From: Cyclospora cayetanensis
Lineage: Eukaryota > Apicomplexa > Conoidasida > Eucoccidiorida > Eimeriidae
Reading direction: 5' to 3'
Length of the DNA: 64,000 nucleotides
Assembly: GCF_002999335.1 (NCBI RefSeq)
Contig: NW_020312036.1
Coordinates: forward strand, 496,001-560,000
The notes under the pieces were generated by a model. It had not been told where the DNA came from. It saw only the letters and a program-made list of their open reading frames with translations, and searched no databases. Made by a program: the position numbers and the translations under genes. Below, piece after piece: positions 9,991 to 20,445 of the stretch (position 1 is the first letter of the stretch; every line of letters starts with the position of its first letter).

Positions 9991-12464
9991 AGCCTTGCTC
10001 TGGGCACCTCTAACCCTGCCGCAGTCAGTCTCTTCAGAAGCTCCTCTGTATGTACAGCAGAGGCCTCGACGTCAAGCAATGGGGTGGGCTTTCTGCCTTC
10101 GCGCCGCTTTCCCTACGCAGGCGCAGGGGCCATGAGGCACTGGATCCAGAGAACACCCTGTCTTGGAAGCGTCAGCGGCTCCAGTAATCACCACTCGCAC
10201 GCGATATTAAGGACTATCAGTGCGGGAAGTTACGAAAAAAGGGAGGCGCGGGTCCCTAGGCAGACGAAATTCTTCAGCGGTCGGTAGCGTAGCTGCCTCC
10301 CTCACGCCTAGGCAGGCAGCTACAAGTCCTCACAGGCAGCAGAGGGGGGCAGACACCAGGAACCTAAAACTTGGAGCTTAAGGGAATGGAGATGGCAATA
10401 TCCCGATAATACTTGGCAATGCCACAAACAGGGAGGGTAAGGGGCCCTCGAGCACGCTCGAGGGCCCCTCCCCCTGAAAGCAATACTAAGGACTTTGAAT
10501 CCTCAAAATCTGCAGCAGGCAGCGTGTAGCAGAAAATGAGGTGTTGTCAATGTGCCGCTCGAAAAGACGCCGTTGCTGTTCAAATTGGTCGCCTCGATGC
10601 GCCGAAGGAGGGGCCCCTCACCTGAGCACCTCGAGGGGCATCGGTTGCAGCAGCCTCCAAAGAGCTCTGTAGGTTCCAGTTGCAGAGTCTCACCGGCCAC
10701 GAGAAATGCAAAATTTAACAGAATACTAGCCGCATAGCGCCAGAGATGTTCGTGCTGTAGAGGGGTTCCCGGGATTTTCGAGGTGGGGGTGTGGCGCCCT
10801 TCCCCCGCGTTCTTTCTCTGGCGGCTTTGTTTGGAGGAGGCTTTCCTCCTCTTGTTAGGTCTTTCCTCTCCCTCTGAGTGTGTGCACGTGTAGGTTTTTA
10901 TGGGCAGCGCGAGTTTTAGAAAGCGATGCCACCCCTTGAATGATTCTGGGCCTGTTCACGCAGCAAGCCTGGATCGAACGTCCTGCTCGCATTCCAGCCG
11001 GCAGGCCCCTCTGTAGACACCAGCCTGCGCTGCAAACTGAGCTTAAGGCGGGTTATATGCAAGGATCTCCGTTATCCTTCACCAAATGTAAGGCCTGCTG
11101 AATATGGCCTGGAAGGGCTGATGTCGCCTGCGCAGTATAGGCTGCAGTCCATTGGTACACCTATTGCCTAGAGGGCGACAGCGACAGCAGAAGCCAGCCG
11201 CTGCCGCTGATAGGTCTACTAGACGACACGCAGAGCGAGTGGAGAAGCACGTGCTGTAATGAGGACAGCTGGTGCTGTCTTTCCATCGCTGCCACAGTGC
11301 ATGGCTATGCAACCCAGGTGTTGGCGGGAAGCGGGGTTGAGAAAGAGCGACTCTGTAGAAAACTCCCAGAGCTGCATGTGGGCCTTGGACCCCTAGCAGC
11401 ATCCAGTACTGAGCCGTCATCTGCTCCAGAATGTAACTTCTCCCTCCAACCCTTCTTCCGCTTTGCCTTAATGCGTGTGCCCACCCGTGGCCGTATCTCA
11501 CCCTCTACCGGCACCCGTTGAGCTTTCTCCGCTAGTAAACCAAGCTACACTTAAGAACTCTGAATAAACAAGTCGTGTTTGCCAGTACTTGATGAGGTAT
11601 TCTCATTCGGGGCCTGACCGTTCTCATTCCCCAAGTTTATGTGGCATACCACGGTTCGCCCCGTACTACTGAAGCAATGCATGCCGTGAAGCGTCCTGCT
11701 GCCGTGGTAGCATCTACAGCTATGCACTGGAGCATTCAACGCGTGCAGTCAATCACACCTCTGTCGTCAACCCTTCTGGTCGGGGGCTAGCAGCGGGGGC
11801 AGGGAACTTGTAGCTTGGTGAAGCGTGTGACTCTAACTTGCATCCGATGGGAGTCTGGAATTTCGAAAACCTTTTGGCCGCAGGCCCTAAGGGACGTGAT
11901 ATTAAGGCGTATTAGCCCGGTGCTTCCGCCTGCCTCTGCGTAATGCTCTCCGCGATTTTTCTTAAAGAAGGCATCACGGGATGCCTCGACTTTGCGCTGC
12001 ACCATTCAAAGGCGGGTTGTCGTGCTAATGGTGTGCAACGTTTTATCGGCGACCGCTGCTTGCGGCACAAGAGAAAGAGCAGGTGACGCGAACAAGGCCA
12101 GTTTTCGCTTGGGGTCAAAGGGTTCAGTGAACAGCCCATCCTTTGGCCACCCAGAGACAGTGCGCTCAGCGGGACTAGATAGGGCCCCTTCATATCATCG
12201 CTGAGTTCTAGCTCCCAACCACCCCTTATCTTGAGGTACTCCCAGACAACCCCATCTCCTACTGGTCCTGCGGTCAAAGCCACCGGCGCCGCCTCCTCAG
12301 GAAAAGCTTACGCGAGAGCAGAATACGCCTGCTTCTTCGCCCATGGAAAACAAAGTAGTTTGGTCCCTCGTGTGTCTTCGGAAAAACGCCCCCAACTGCG
12401 AAAGATGAACTCGCGGCCTCCTCACAACGCAGTCTAGTTCAAAACGTTGTGTCTAGGTCAACCC
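9991..12464. other. Intergenic region between BRF1 and the PRA1-family gene
   Basis: This holds the BRF1 upstream region on its left and the 3' side of the PRA1-family gene on its right. Several minus-strand ORFs of 60-140 codons occur (for example 11079-11501 and 11912-12283), but their compositions and frames do not resemble a known protein and no splice-linked model emerged. A GC-rich perfect hairpin lies at 10441-10468. I see no tRNA or other RNA gene. Confidence 0.4.
10441..10468. repeat. Perfect 13-bp inverted repeat with 2-nt spacer
   Basis: GGGGCCCTCGAGC, then AC, then its exact reverse complement. The unit would form a very stable GC-rich stem and sits about 450 bp upstream of the BRF1 start. 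A related GC-rich stretch (GAGGGGCCCCTC and CCTCGAGGGG) recurs at about 10609-10637. Confidence 0.85.
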
Positions 12465-13790
12465 TTATACTCCCAGGTCTGCGTGCGGGGGAGCGTTCTT
12501 CTGTGCGATGGTTTGGTAGGAGACACCCTTGTGAAGTGCCGAGTGTATAGCCACAATGAGGCAGCAGACGAATAACAGCGTGAGCACCGCGTTGCCAGCG
12601 AAGAGGAATAGCAAGCAGGCGCCGCAGGCGCAAACCGCGGTCTGAAAGCTTCGCTTAGAGAGCGTCGTATCCCCTATCTGAGCAGCGGCATATGCAGGCA
12701 GAAGCAACACAGCAAACGGGGTCGGCGATGAGAGGGGGCTCAATGACGCGGTGCAGAAACACGAGGAGCAGGAGGCAAGGTGGGAGGGAAGGCAGGGGGA
12801 AAAGAAAATGACAGAGACTTCGTGCGCTACCGCATCAAAAAAGACACCACAAATAAGCTGTCAGTCGGCCACTAGCGGGAGTTAGGACCGAGACAAACAC
12901 CACTGTGAATTTGACAACTCAGAGCGAGACCTCGCCATCTATAAAAGCATCACGACAGAATGCTTGCGCGAGCAACCCACCTGCACTTCTCCTTTGAATG
13001 AAGCGAAGGCACATAGAGCCCCGCAAAGAGCAGAAAGGAATAATACCGAGGGGTTTAGGAGGGCACAAACCCCACCAAGGGCGCCGCAGATGCACAAATA
13101 GTTGGTGGCGAAATAACGCATGTTCCTCTCCATCCTGTCAACTGCCGCGGCTCCTGTGCCCGGCCGCTGAAAAGAAGACGTCATGGCAAATTCGCTCCAT
13201 GGCGCGCAACGGCTCAGCACCGAACGGTGCAGCGCCAAGTACACCCCATGGATCTGCAGATGGCGACGCACACAACCCAAAGACCGAGATCAAAGGCTCC
13301 AATTAGCTTCGCTGAACTTAGCCTTGCTGAGACACAAAGCGCGGGAAGGTATGGCTGTGCAATAATGCTTCTATTCGCCTCGGTCAATCCAATTGCAGTG
13401 GAAGACTTCCTCCACGTAGCCAGTGCATTCGCGGCTGGAAAGGGGCGAGCAAGGGTGATCAGACTGCAGAGGATTCTAGTGCACCTGAGAAACTGCAAAC
13501 TTTGCGCCCCCGGGGATCTTGTTGCCATCAAGGCTCCCGCCGAGACCCACAGAATCAGGTGTATTACCACCCAAGGAGACAGTGGCGGGTGAGGCCGCTG
13601 GGTGAGTAGCATGGGTCAGCTCGTCTGGTGGGTGGCTCTGTGTGACTGCTTCATTGTTGAAGCTGGCTGAGGGGCTAACGGGACCCGAAAACACATGTTG
13701 GTCCGGGGCGTCGCTCGCATAGAAGTCGTCTATGACTGATGCGGACAGCTGATCACCGCCTGCGGCACCTCCAGCTGTGTCTAGCATCAT
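12465..13790 (-). CDS. PRA1/Yip3 (prenylated Rab acceptor) family membrane protein
   Basis: Three exons (13790-13485, 13253-12981 and 12677-12465), all in phase 0, give 263 aa. Exon 1 is a hydrophilic N-terminal region unique to this protein. Exon 2 carries the PRA1 signature: PWSEF, then FQRP, then DRMERNMRYFATNYL, followed by two hydrophobic segments. Exon 3 has a short loop (LSKRSFQ), then two further hydrophobic segments and the HSALHK stretch that matches the HATFH region of the family. PRA1 proteins are four-pass ER/Golgi proteins that interact with prenylated Rab GTPases. Donors are GTGCAC and GTGGGT, and acceptors are CTGCAG and GCTCAG. The first of two adjacent ATG codons was taken as start. 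The family call is firm, but which PRA1 subgroup is not. Confidence 0.86.
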
Positions 13791-15830
13791 CTTGAATGCA
13801 CATACAAGAGATTTAATGATGTGCTAGGATTAAATTAAAGAGAAAGCAAGGCCGAGCAAGCGCAAATCCCAGAGCTGTAGGGGGGACCCGAGCTGCCGAC
13901 AATAGGCAACATAAAGATACAGCTGCCGCGAACAATTCCATGAACCAAAAACCATTCACCTATATCCTTTCAGTCATTTTTATAGCTTGAAGGAGATTGC
14001 TTGCTGGAAGGAAGCTGCACAATTTGCCATCGCCCAGCGACAACGCTGCTGCTGCCTCTGTCCTATCGGTCAATAGTCACTCTCACCCAACTGTTGCGGT
14101 GTCTGGGGAGCTTCCTGGGGCGCACAAAAAGGCAATTGAAGTATATTCTTCTTTCACTCCTGTTGGCACAATTTATTGGGCAAAATGTCCATGAACTGCC
14201 TTCCTTATCTCTTCCTTAATCCAGCGCGCAGCCTTGAAGCAGGCCCGAGCTTAAGCGCAGAGAAGGCACTTCTGCAAAGTCTCCTAGTTTACCTAACTAG
14301 AACATAATCTCCTCGCATGAGTGCAGATGGGAACCCCTATGGAGTTGCTGTCAACTCGGCCAGAGTGCCTCGTTTGGCATAAAGCTGCCAATACACTGCG
14401 AGTACTAGAGTTTAAGTGACCCCAATCAGGCACTTACGAAGCTACAGTTGGGGGCAAAAGGCATCGGGTCGTTCAATGAATTCAGTGTGAGCTTCCTGTC
14501 TCTCACTCTCAGATAATTTCGCCGAGTAAAGAGTGAAAGGAAGGGGACCGAGGCAGGCGTCCATTTACCATTTTCTCGGTTGTTTTGTGGTGGGTAAACC
14601 TGTAGGTCTGCAGGTTCCAGTAGACGATTTTGCATCCATTTAAGACGTAGTCCACGACCCAATGCTTAGTTTATCCGTTGTTCCATTTTCGCTCTGTAGA
14701 GCCGGGGTTTGCTCCACTTGTTACGAACAACTTTTTAGCGGGTGCCTGGCCTGCACGTACAGCCACCGGCTTTTTCCCAAAAAGGAGATTAAGACACCTC
14801 GCAACCTTCAATCTACAGAGTTCTGGCTTAACGGGAAGGACCACAACAAGCGTCCAAAAAGACTGTTTTCTGTTACGCGTTGCTTGGGCTTTGGACGTAG
14901 GAAGTAACGTTCCATCTGGGGAGTCGCGTATCATTCGACTCAAAAAAGGCAAAATAAAAGTTATTGGATGTTTCTCAAAAGTGCTGCTTCCTTTTTATGA
15001 CGCGCCTGCCAGAGTTCCCGACATGAGGGAAGAGGGACATCAAGCGGGCGCTTAAGTGCACCCTTAGAACACTCGGAGCGTGAGCAGAAATAGCTAGTTA
15101 CACGTAACAACTAACGCAGATGCACGCAACACTGCGTCTTCTTGTATTGAGGGTCCAGTAGTCGGTACTAAACACAATCTACTAACAAAAAGGCAGTTAA
15201 AAACTTTACTTATTGCAATGAAATACAGCAGATTAGGAAGTGGTGTAGTGTAGCTCAGGACGCTACTTCTCTTCCCCTATTTCTAGCATGCAGCCGCGTA
15301 TTCCGTTCCTGCCTTCAACACCGATTGCGTGCAGGAAACAGATACTTCCGCCAATCGCCACCTGCCATGCAGGCAGCAATACTGAATCAGTGAGAATGAC
15401 AAGGGCGAAGTTTGCGACACGAGGCAAGGTTAAATAGAAGGGCATAAGCAAGAGCAGTAGTTAGCGGTAAACAAGAAATCGAACCGATTCACCTGCTGCC
15501 TCACGATGGCTCGCTGTCGTCAAAGCACTAAAATGAGTGAGCCTCGTACTACTAGAAAACATAACACTAGTAATACGTGTGAAGGGATTCGAGATACGTG
15601 CTGTCCAGCAGTGCCTCCGCGCCTAATGCAGCAGTATCTGCATGCAATTTTAGCCGGTTCATGCACAATACTCGGATTTTATGCCTCAAAAAAGGCACAA
15701 GAAAGAATGTGGACACAATATGCTTGAGAGTTCCTGCAAGTAGGTTTGAGTATGGTGACTGGGATTTGTTCCAGCAATATTCATACATAAAGGTAGCTCT
15801 CATATGCAGCACATGCACTGGGGAAAGACA
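13791..15830. other. Repeat-poor intergenic DNA without a recognised gene
   Basis: Upstream region of the PRA1-family gene followed by unassigned sequence. Plus-strand ORFs around 14662-15055 and 15598-15939 have no convincing motif or splice partners. Confidence 0.35.
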
Positions 15831-16499
15831 AGGTTTACGAGGAATACCGTCCACAAAAGGTACTATTGTTAGCCAAACCGAGCAGCAAGTCCTTTCGCAA
15901 ATAACAGAGCCGGCAGCTGCAGCTCCGTCAAACGCGTAAGTAAGCGTTCCCCACCACACTTCATTAACTACTCCAGTTCGGCGTGCCCTCGTGCTCAATA
16001 GGCCGGAAATTCAGATTTTCTACGGCATCCTGCTGAACTTTTTACCTCCATTCGGGTCACTTGCCTGCGCGGTGAAATCGGTGAACAATTCCAGAAGAGC
16101 TGAAACGTCTTTAAGAAGCCATTTAAGATCGTTTTGTGGCACCACTACCTTTTAGAAGATCGATGGGGCAAAGCATTGATTTTCGAGAGGGCAGCAAGCG
16201 GCGCTAACTAGCTGGCAGAAAAATTTGGCCTAGTCTTTTTCTAATGCACCCGTACACAGCATGCAGATTCACCAAAAACATCTTTTCGGGCTCCAAACAC
16301 ACCCCTGACCGCGGCTTCTCAAAAGTCCGTGCTTTTTCCTCTTAAACTTTTGCGCACAGATTGGCGTGTTTTAACGTGCTCTAAGCGCAATATCGTAGGA
16401 ACCGTGAATCATTACACACAATAGCGACTGTGCTGCACAACACTGATTCGTCGGGGCGTCGCAAAAGCACGACAGCGTGCATCCAAGCCAAAGAATGCA

Positions 16500-17000
16500 T
16501 GTGAGATCAGCAAAGTCCTGAAGACTGTTAGTGAGATACTTTAATGACAGATGGTGGGCCTGCACAGTAAAAGGACGCCCGTGGAAATAAAGCCCGTATT
16601 TTTTCACGGCCCACCACACTGCATAGGATTCCTTCTCCTGCGCTGTATATTCTTGGTTTTGATGAAGTGATGGGAGCGATAAGCAATAACTTTGCTGTCT
16701 ACTAAGAAGTGAGGCTCATAATCGGCCAGTGTAAGTACCAGAGGAGCATTACGGCGGCCGATACCCGTCCTTGCTGCGGCATCAGCCTCTTCTTTCCAAG
16801 TCCCAAACTGCGTTTCCTTAATTGGATCAATCGAATAAGGAGCGGTCGAGCAAATGCAGAAAAAGCAGTTTCGGTAATACAGCACATCGACCTACTCAAA
16901 GCCCCTATGGGTGCGCAAAGGTAGAGGCCACGTCTTAGGTTGCTCAATTTTTGCCAGTTGTGGTTCGAATCCCGCAGCCAAAACAAGGAATCCCAGACAT
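16500..17000 (-). pseudogene. Ty3/gypsy RT C-terminus and RNase H remnant (copy A)
   Basis: On the minus strand two overlapping frames together resemble the RT-RNase H junction of Ty3/gypsy pol. First comes TWKEEADAAARTGIGRRN, APLVLTLADYEPHFLVDS (family pattern: AF..LK..L..APVL.LPD...PF.L.TDAS). Then, after a frameshift near 16620, come AVWWAVKKYGLYFHGRPFTV and HHLSLKYL (family pattern: A.VWA.KKF.HYL.GR.FTV.TDH..LKYL). The catalytic Asp region reads LVDSKV. The copy is broken by the frameshift and by internal loss after the RNase H region. Confidence 0.8.
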
Positions 17001-17510
17001 TTAGTGATTATGATTAAAAGCGAACACTTAATTGCCTTCACCTTCCCTGCTTGCCAAAAAGCAGCTCAAGCGCACGCTGTAGGTTCCGTAGTCGCTATCG
17101 AACATTTCGGCTGAATACTAAGATGTATTTTGTTCACCCAGCCAACCGCCTCTCTGGGTGTGATGATAAAGATCTTGAGCGACTCCCCACTTTAGTTCAG
17201 TTGTAGCAGTAACGGGCTCAAATGGCCCACAGGTACACTCGAGTTCGCCAGTGCGAATGTGGGACGTCGTTTCGTGCCTGTCATATGGGCGGAAGGCGAT
17301 TTGCGAAAATTCTCCTTTGAGTGTAGCATTAATTAGCCTGTTTATTCGTGCAATTGATTAAGCATTTTGCCAATAGCAGGTATCTGAGACTTCTGCCTGA
17401 CAGCGATCTTGCTCAGGGTTTTAGAGTTAGCACAAACCGCTACCTTCCTTCTTGATTAATTATCCGTCTACCGCTGAACCTCCATTCTGTGGGGACTTCT
17501 GGCTCAGTGG

Positions 17511-17612
17511 ACTACGGCATGGAACTGACCCAGGGGTTTGCGCAATACGAGGCACTGGACGACGAGCAGGTGGCCAGCCTGCTAGCGGCTCGTCGTTACT
17601 TGGCTGATCTGT
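17511..17612 (+). pseudogene. Conserved C-terminal ORF tail, opposite to RT (copy A)
   Basis: The plus strand reads FAQYEALDDEQVASLLAARR then YLADL and a TGA. Copy B has the equivalent on its minus strand (FAQYGALDNEQVVSLLAPRH, YLAHL, TGA). Many differences between the copies fall at synonymous third positions (GCG/GCT, CAA/CAG, TAC/TAT, GCA/GCC, CTG/CTA, GCT/GCG). This suggests the frame was a real coding end before or around the duplication. The protein family is not recognised. Confidence 0.5.
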
Positions 17613-19250
17613 GAGATCCCTCTTGACACTTGCCCATTCCTGCTACTTCTCAGCTAAAGTTGCAATCGAAGTTCCTGATGGCAGTTGCAGTGCCGAGAAG
17701 ACGGGGTGCACGCTTAAAACCTTCTTTGCTTATTGCACTGCTGAGCCATCCGCATGATGACTCTGCCTCACCTTGGGGGTCATCTACTCTACACTACTCA
17801 ACCTAGATAAAATGGGCTCTGTTGAGGATGAGAGGAAATGCTTCTTCTTAGAGCTTCCTGGCATGCCGACCTCTACAGCGAGCACCTGTGTCGACATGTG
17901 CACTTGCAATTGATCATCCGTGGCATGCCACGGACACCATCATGGTGCACCGGGCGAGTGCAGAAGCCACTCGTCATGGTAATCAAATCAAATGCCGTTT
18001 TTTTTATGGAGTTCAACTGCTGCATCCCTGACAATCCTTGCGTTCTGCAATCCGTTATCAGGCCTGAGTCTTAAGGGGGGCTCCATCGAGTGAACAGGCA
18101 ACTTGCTTTTCTGCGTTGTGTCCTTGGCTCATAGGTCCACTTCATCCAGTGTCAATTAATGCCAGTCCCCATTCTCTTCCATTGATGTGAGCTTGTATCG
18201 GCGCATAATTAACCCCTTCTGGACTACAAACTGCGGCTCTATTGGCTCTGGCCCTCCTCCACTGCGCGGCAGCCTGCGGAGGGGCCTCCCTTTACCTTGA
18301 TGCACCTTCTTTGCACACCAAGCAGTCTGCTTCCAGTGAGCTTACCCAGTTGGGAAGTTTTTACCTATGCTGCGTGCGCTTGTAGCTGTGTGAATACATG
18401 ACTCAAACTTCTAAAACAGATGCAGGCGTGTTGTTTGGGGATTTTCTGAGGCTCATATACCCCATGCATTGCCTTCATGCATCCCCTATTTTTCCTCGTT
18501 CCCCTTCGAATGTAATCAATACCGCGTTGACACAACCCTATGTCCATAGGTCCCAGCTGGTTCTTCCTCCTCATCCGTATAAGCAGGAATTATTTCCTTT
18601 AGTTCGTGAAACCCCAAACAGTCCATCATATGTTGAAGCCCCCACCGTTCTGTAGTTTCGTCGCTTAGACTTTGCCCAGCCTCCTGCCAGCGGAGGTATG
18701 ACTTTGAATACACCTGACACAAACCACTGGTAAAGCAGCTATCCATCTACAGCGTGGCTTTTACGGACCGGAATTTCATGGTTATCAGGACATCAGTCTA
18801 CTGACACATTCTCCTGCTTTCTCAGTTCTCTTGAAGACTTGCCGTCGAGCATATCTAAACATACGCCGATGAGTTAGGACATGTGTAAGACTTGAGCTGA
18901 TATAGTCCCTGGCAGAAAAACGATTTTGCCATGATTAAGCCGCCAGCGATGTGATTCTCTTTGCGAAAAGCACGCCGTAAGGAGCACAAGTTCCTATCAT
19001 CCATGGGGTACCACGCGAGTTACGGGAGTGGCCGGCTCATCAAGTCCTCAGACTCTTGCCTGTTCTTTTAGTTGCCACAGCTCTTGGCTGGCATAGCCTC
19101 AACGCATGCATAAACACAATAACGGCTGACAAGTCTTTTTATGGAGCTCTTTCACAGCAGCTTGAAAGCTTCCCTGTGGCGCCCCACGAGGCGGCGCACC
19201 ACGCGCTACTTCATCTCCATAGGATTTCTTTTCCCAGAATGTTTTGATGG

Positions 19251-20445
19251 GGACTTAGCGCACTAACTTACAAAGTAACTATCGAAAACCCATAACAGTT
19301 GTAGAGAAAGCTGCAATCGTGGTGCCTTTACAGTCAGTGAATGAGCGGAAAACAACTACATCGAATCTTGCGGTATTTCTAGCTGTAGCACCCCATCGGA
19401 GGTCTCTGTAAGGAGACATTTAACGCCAGACTGAATGCAAGCTGACGAAAAAGTTTTTGCTTCCAAAACTATCTCTTCTAGCCAGTGCCCCTCAAAGTTA
19501 CCAGTTTGAGGGAAGCGGGAGAGCTGGAGTCAACGTAGCTGCACCCTCCAAGCACTCCGAGCATTCACAGCGGCTTGCACGTAACATCTACCACAAATGC
19601 GCACACCACTGCATCTTGATGTGTTGAGCCACCATTGCTCTACAATTAATAGGAAGCACTGAAGAAAATGCATTTACCAGTTCCTCCCGAATCATTAGTT
19701 GAATATTATTAACGTTTTAGGAAGTGTCAAGAGTTTCTGGGCGGCGACACATGCACTGCGGCATCTGCTGTGTATGGTGGTTTTCCACGAGGCACATCGT
19801 TTCTACACTTATGACGTACTCGCGTGGCTCGTATGCCTCGAGGCACCTTTCATGGTCTGCCAGTTGTCTGATATCGAGGGTCATCGCCGCAGGCATGAAA
19901 AGCCATGTCGAGCTTTCTGGGGAGGCGAGACCAGCAGCTAGAGTTTACACTATGTGCGATGAAAGGGCACATTAGGGCCCAGTAGCGGCGAAACTGCACA
20001 AGTAGCTTGAAGTTGCTTCCATCGACGCGGAGTAGGATATTGGAGCCTGAACAATCCCCTTCTAGAAAAGCCTCAAGAACGACTGGGACAGGGGCTGCGG
20101 AGAGTGCGCAGCTCTGGTAGCTGGTTTTTTGTGCGAATAATTGGCTCCGCCTGCCTTTATGATCAAAATTTAGGGGATAAAACGTAATTTAGATGCGTTC
20201 TACTCGCTGGTGAGGCACAATAACCTATGCTTTGTGGGGCGCATGATGATGATATAGAGGCCAGACGGGCTGCGGCAGCAGACGGGTGGCGCACTGCTCG
20301 GCATCTCACAGAGTGGTACCCGGGAGATAGGCTGGGGATTGCACGCGCAATTAATAGTTTATTCCCAGAATTGTGATCTTCTTCGTAGCCCCTACGTATT
20401 CCACAAACAGTTCGTAGACGTCGGGGGTGGCCAAGACATCTCAGA
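19251..20445. other. Upstream region of the KH-domain gene
   Basis: No supported gene. Plus ORFs at 19699-19975 overlap in two frames without motifs. It probably includes the promoter and 5' untranslated region of the gene starting at 20446. Confidence 0.4.

Larger units (their letters stand above)
15830..19250. mobile_element. Inverted-duplication copy A with decayed Ty3/gypsy sequence
   Basis: This block is similar, in opposite orientation, to 34.44-39.16 kb. Corresponding points include 16160-16360 with 38690-38890, 16886-17000 with 37020-37140, 17520-17620 with 36065-36170, 18530-18640 with 35120-35230, and 19085-19230 with 34470-34635. By eye, identity is about 70-80 % in the stretches compared. 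Relative to copy B, copy A lacks roughly 1 kb that encodes the integrase. Stops and frameshifts break every retroelement frame. It is a relic, not an active element. The outer edges are approximate. Confidence 0.75.

Noticed and set aside
16955..16985. tRNA B-box-like GGTTCGAATCC
   Set aside because: No A box, acceptor stem or proper T-loop can be drawn. The site lies in the RT remnant and its counterpart in copy B is mutated.
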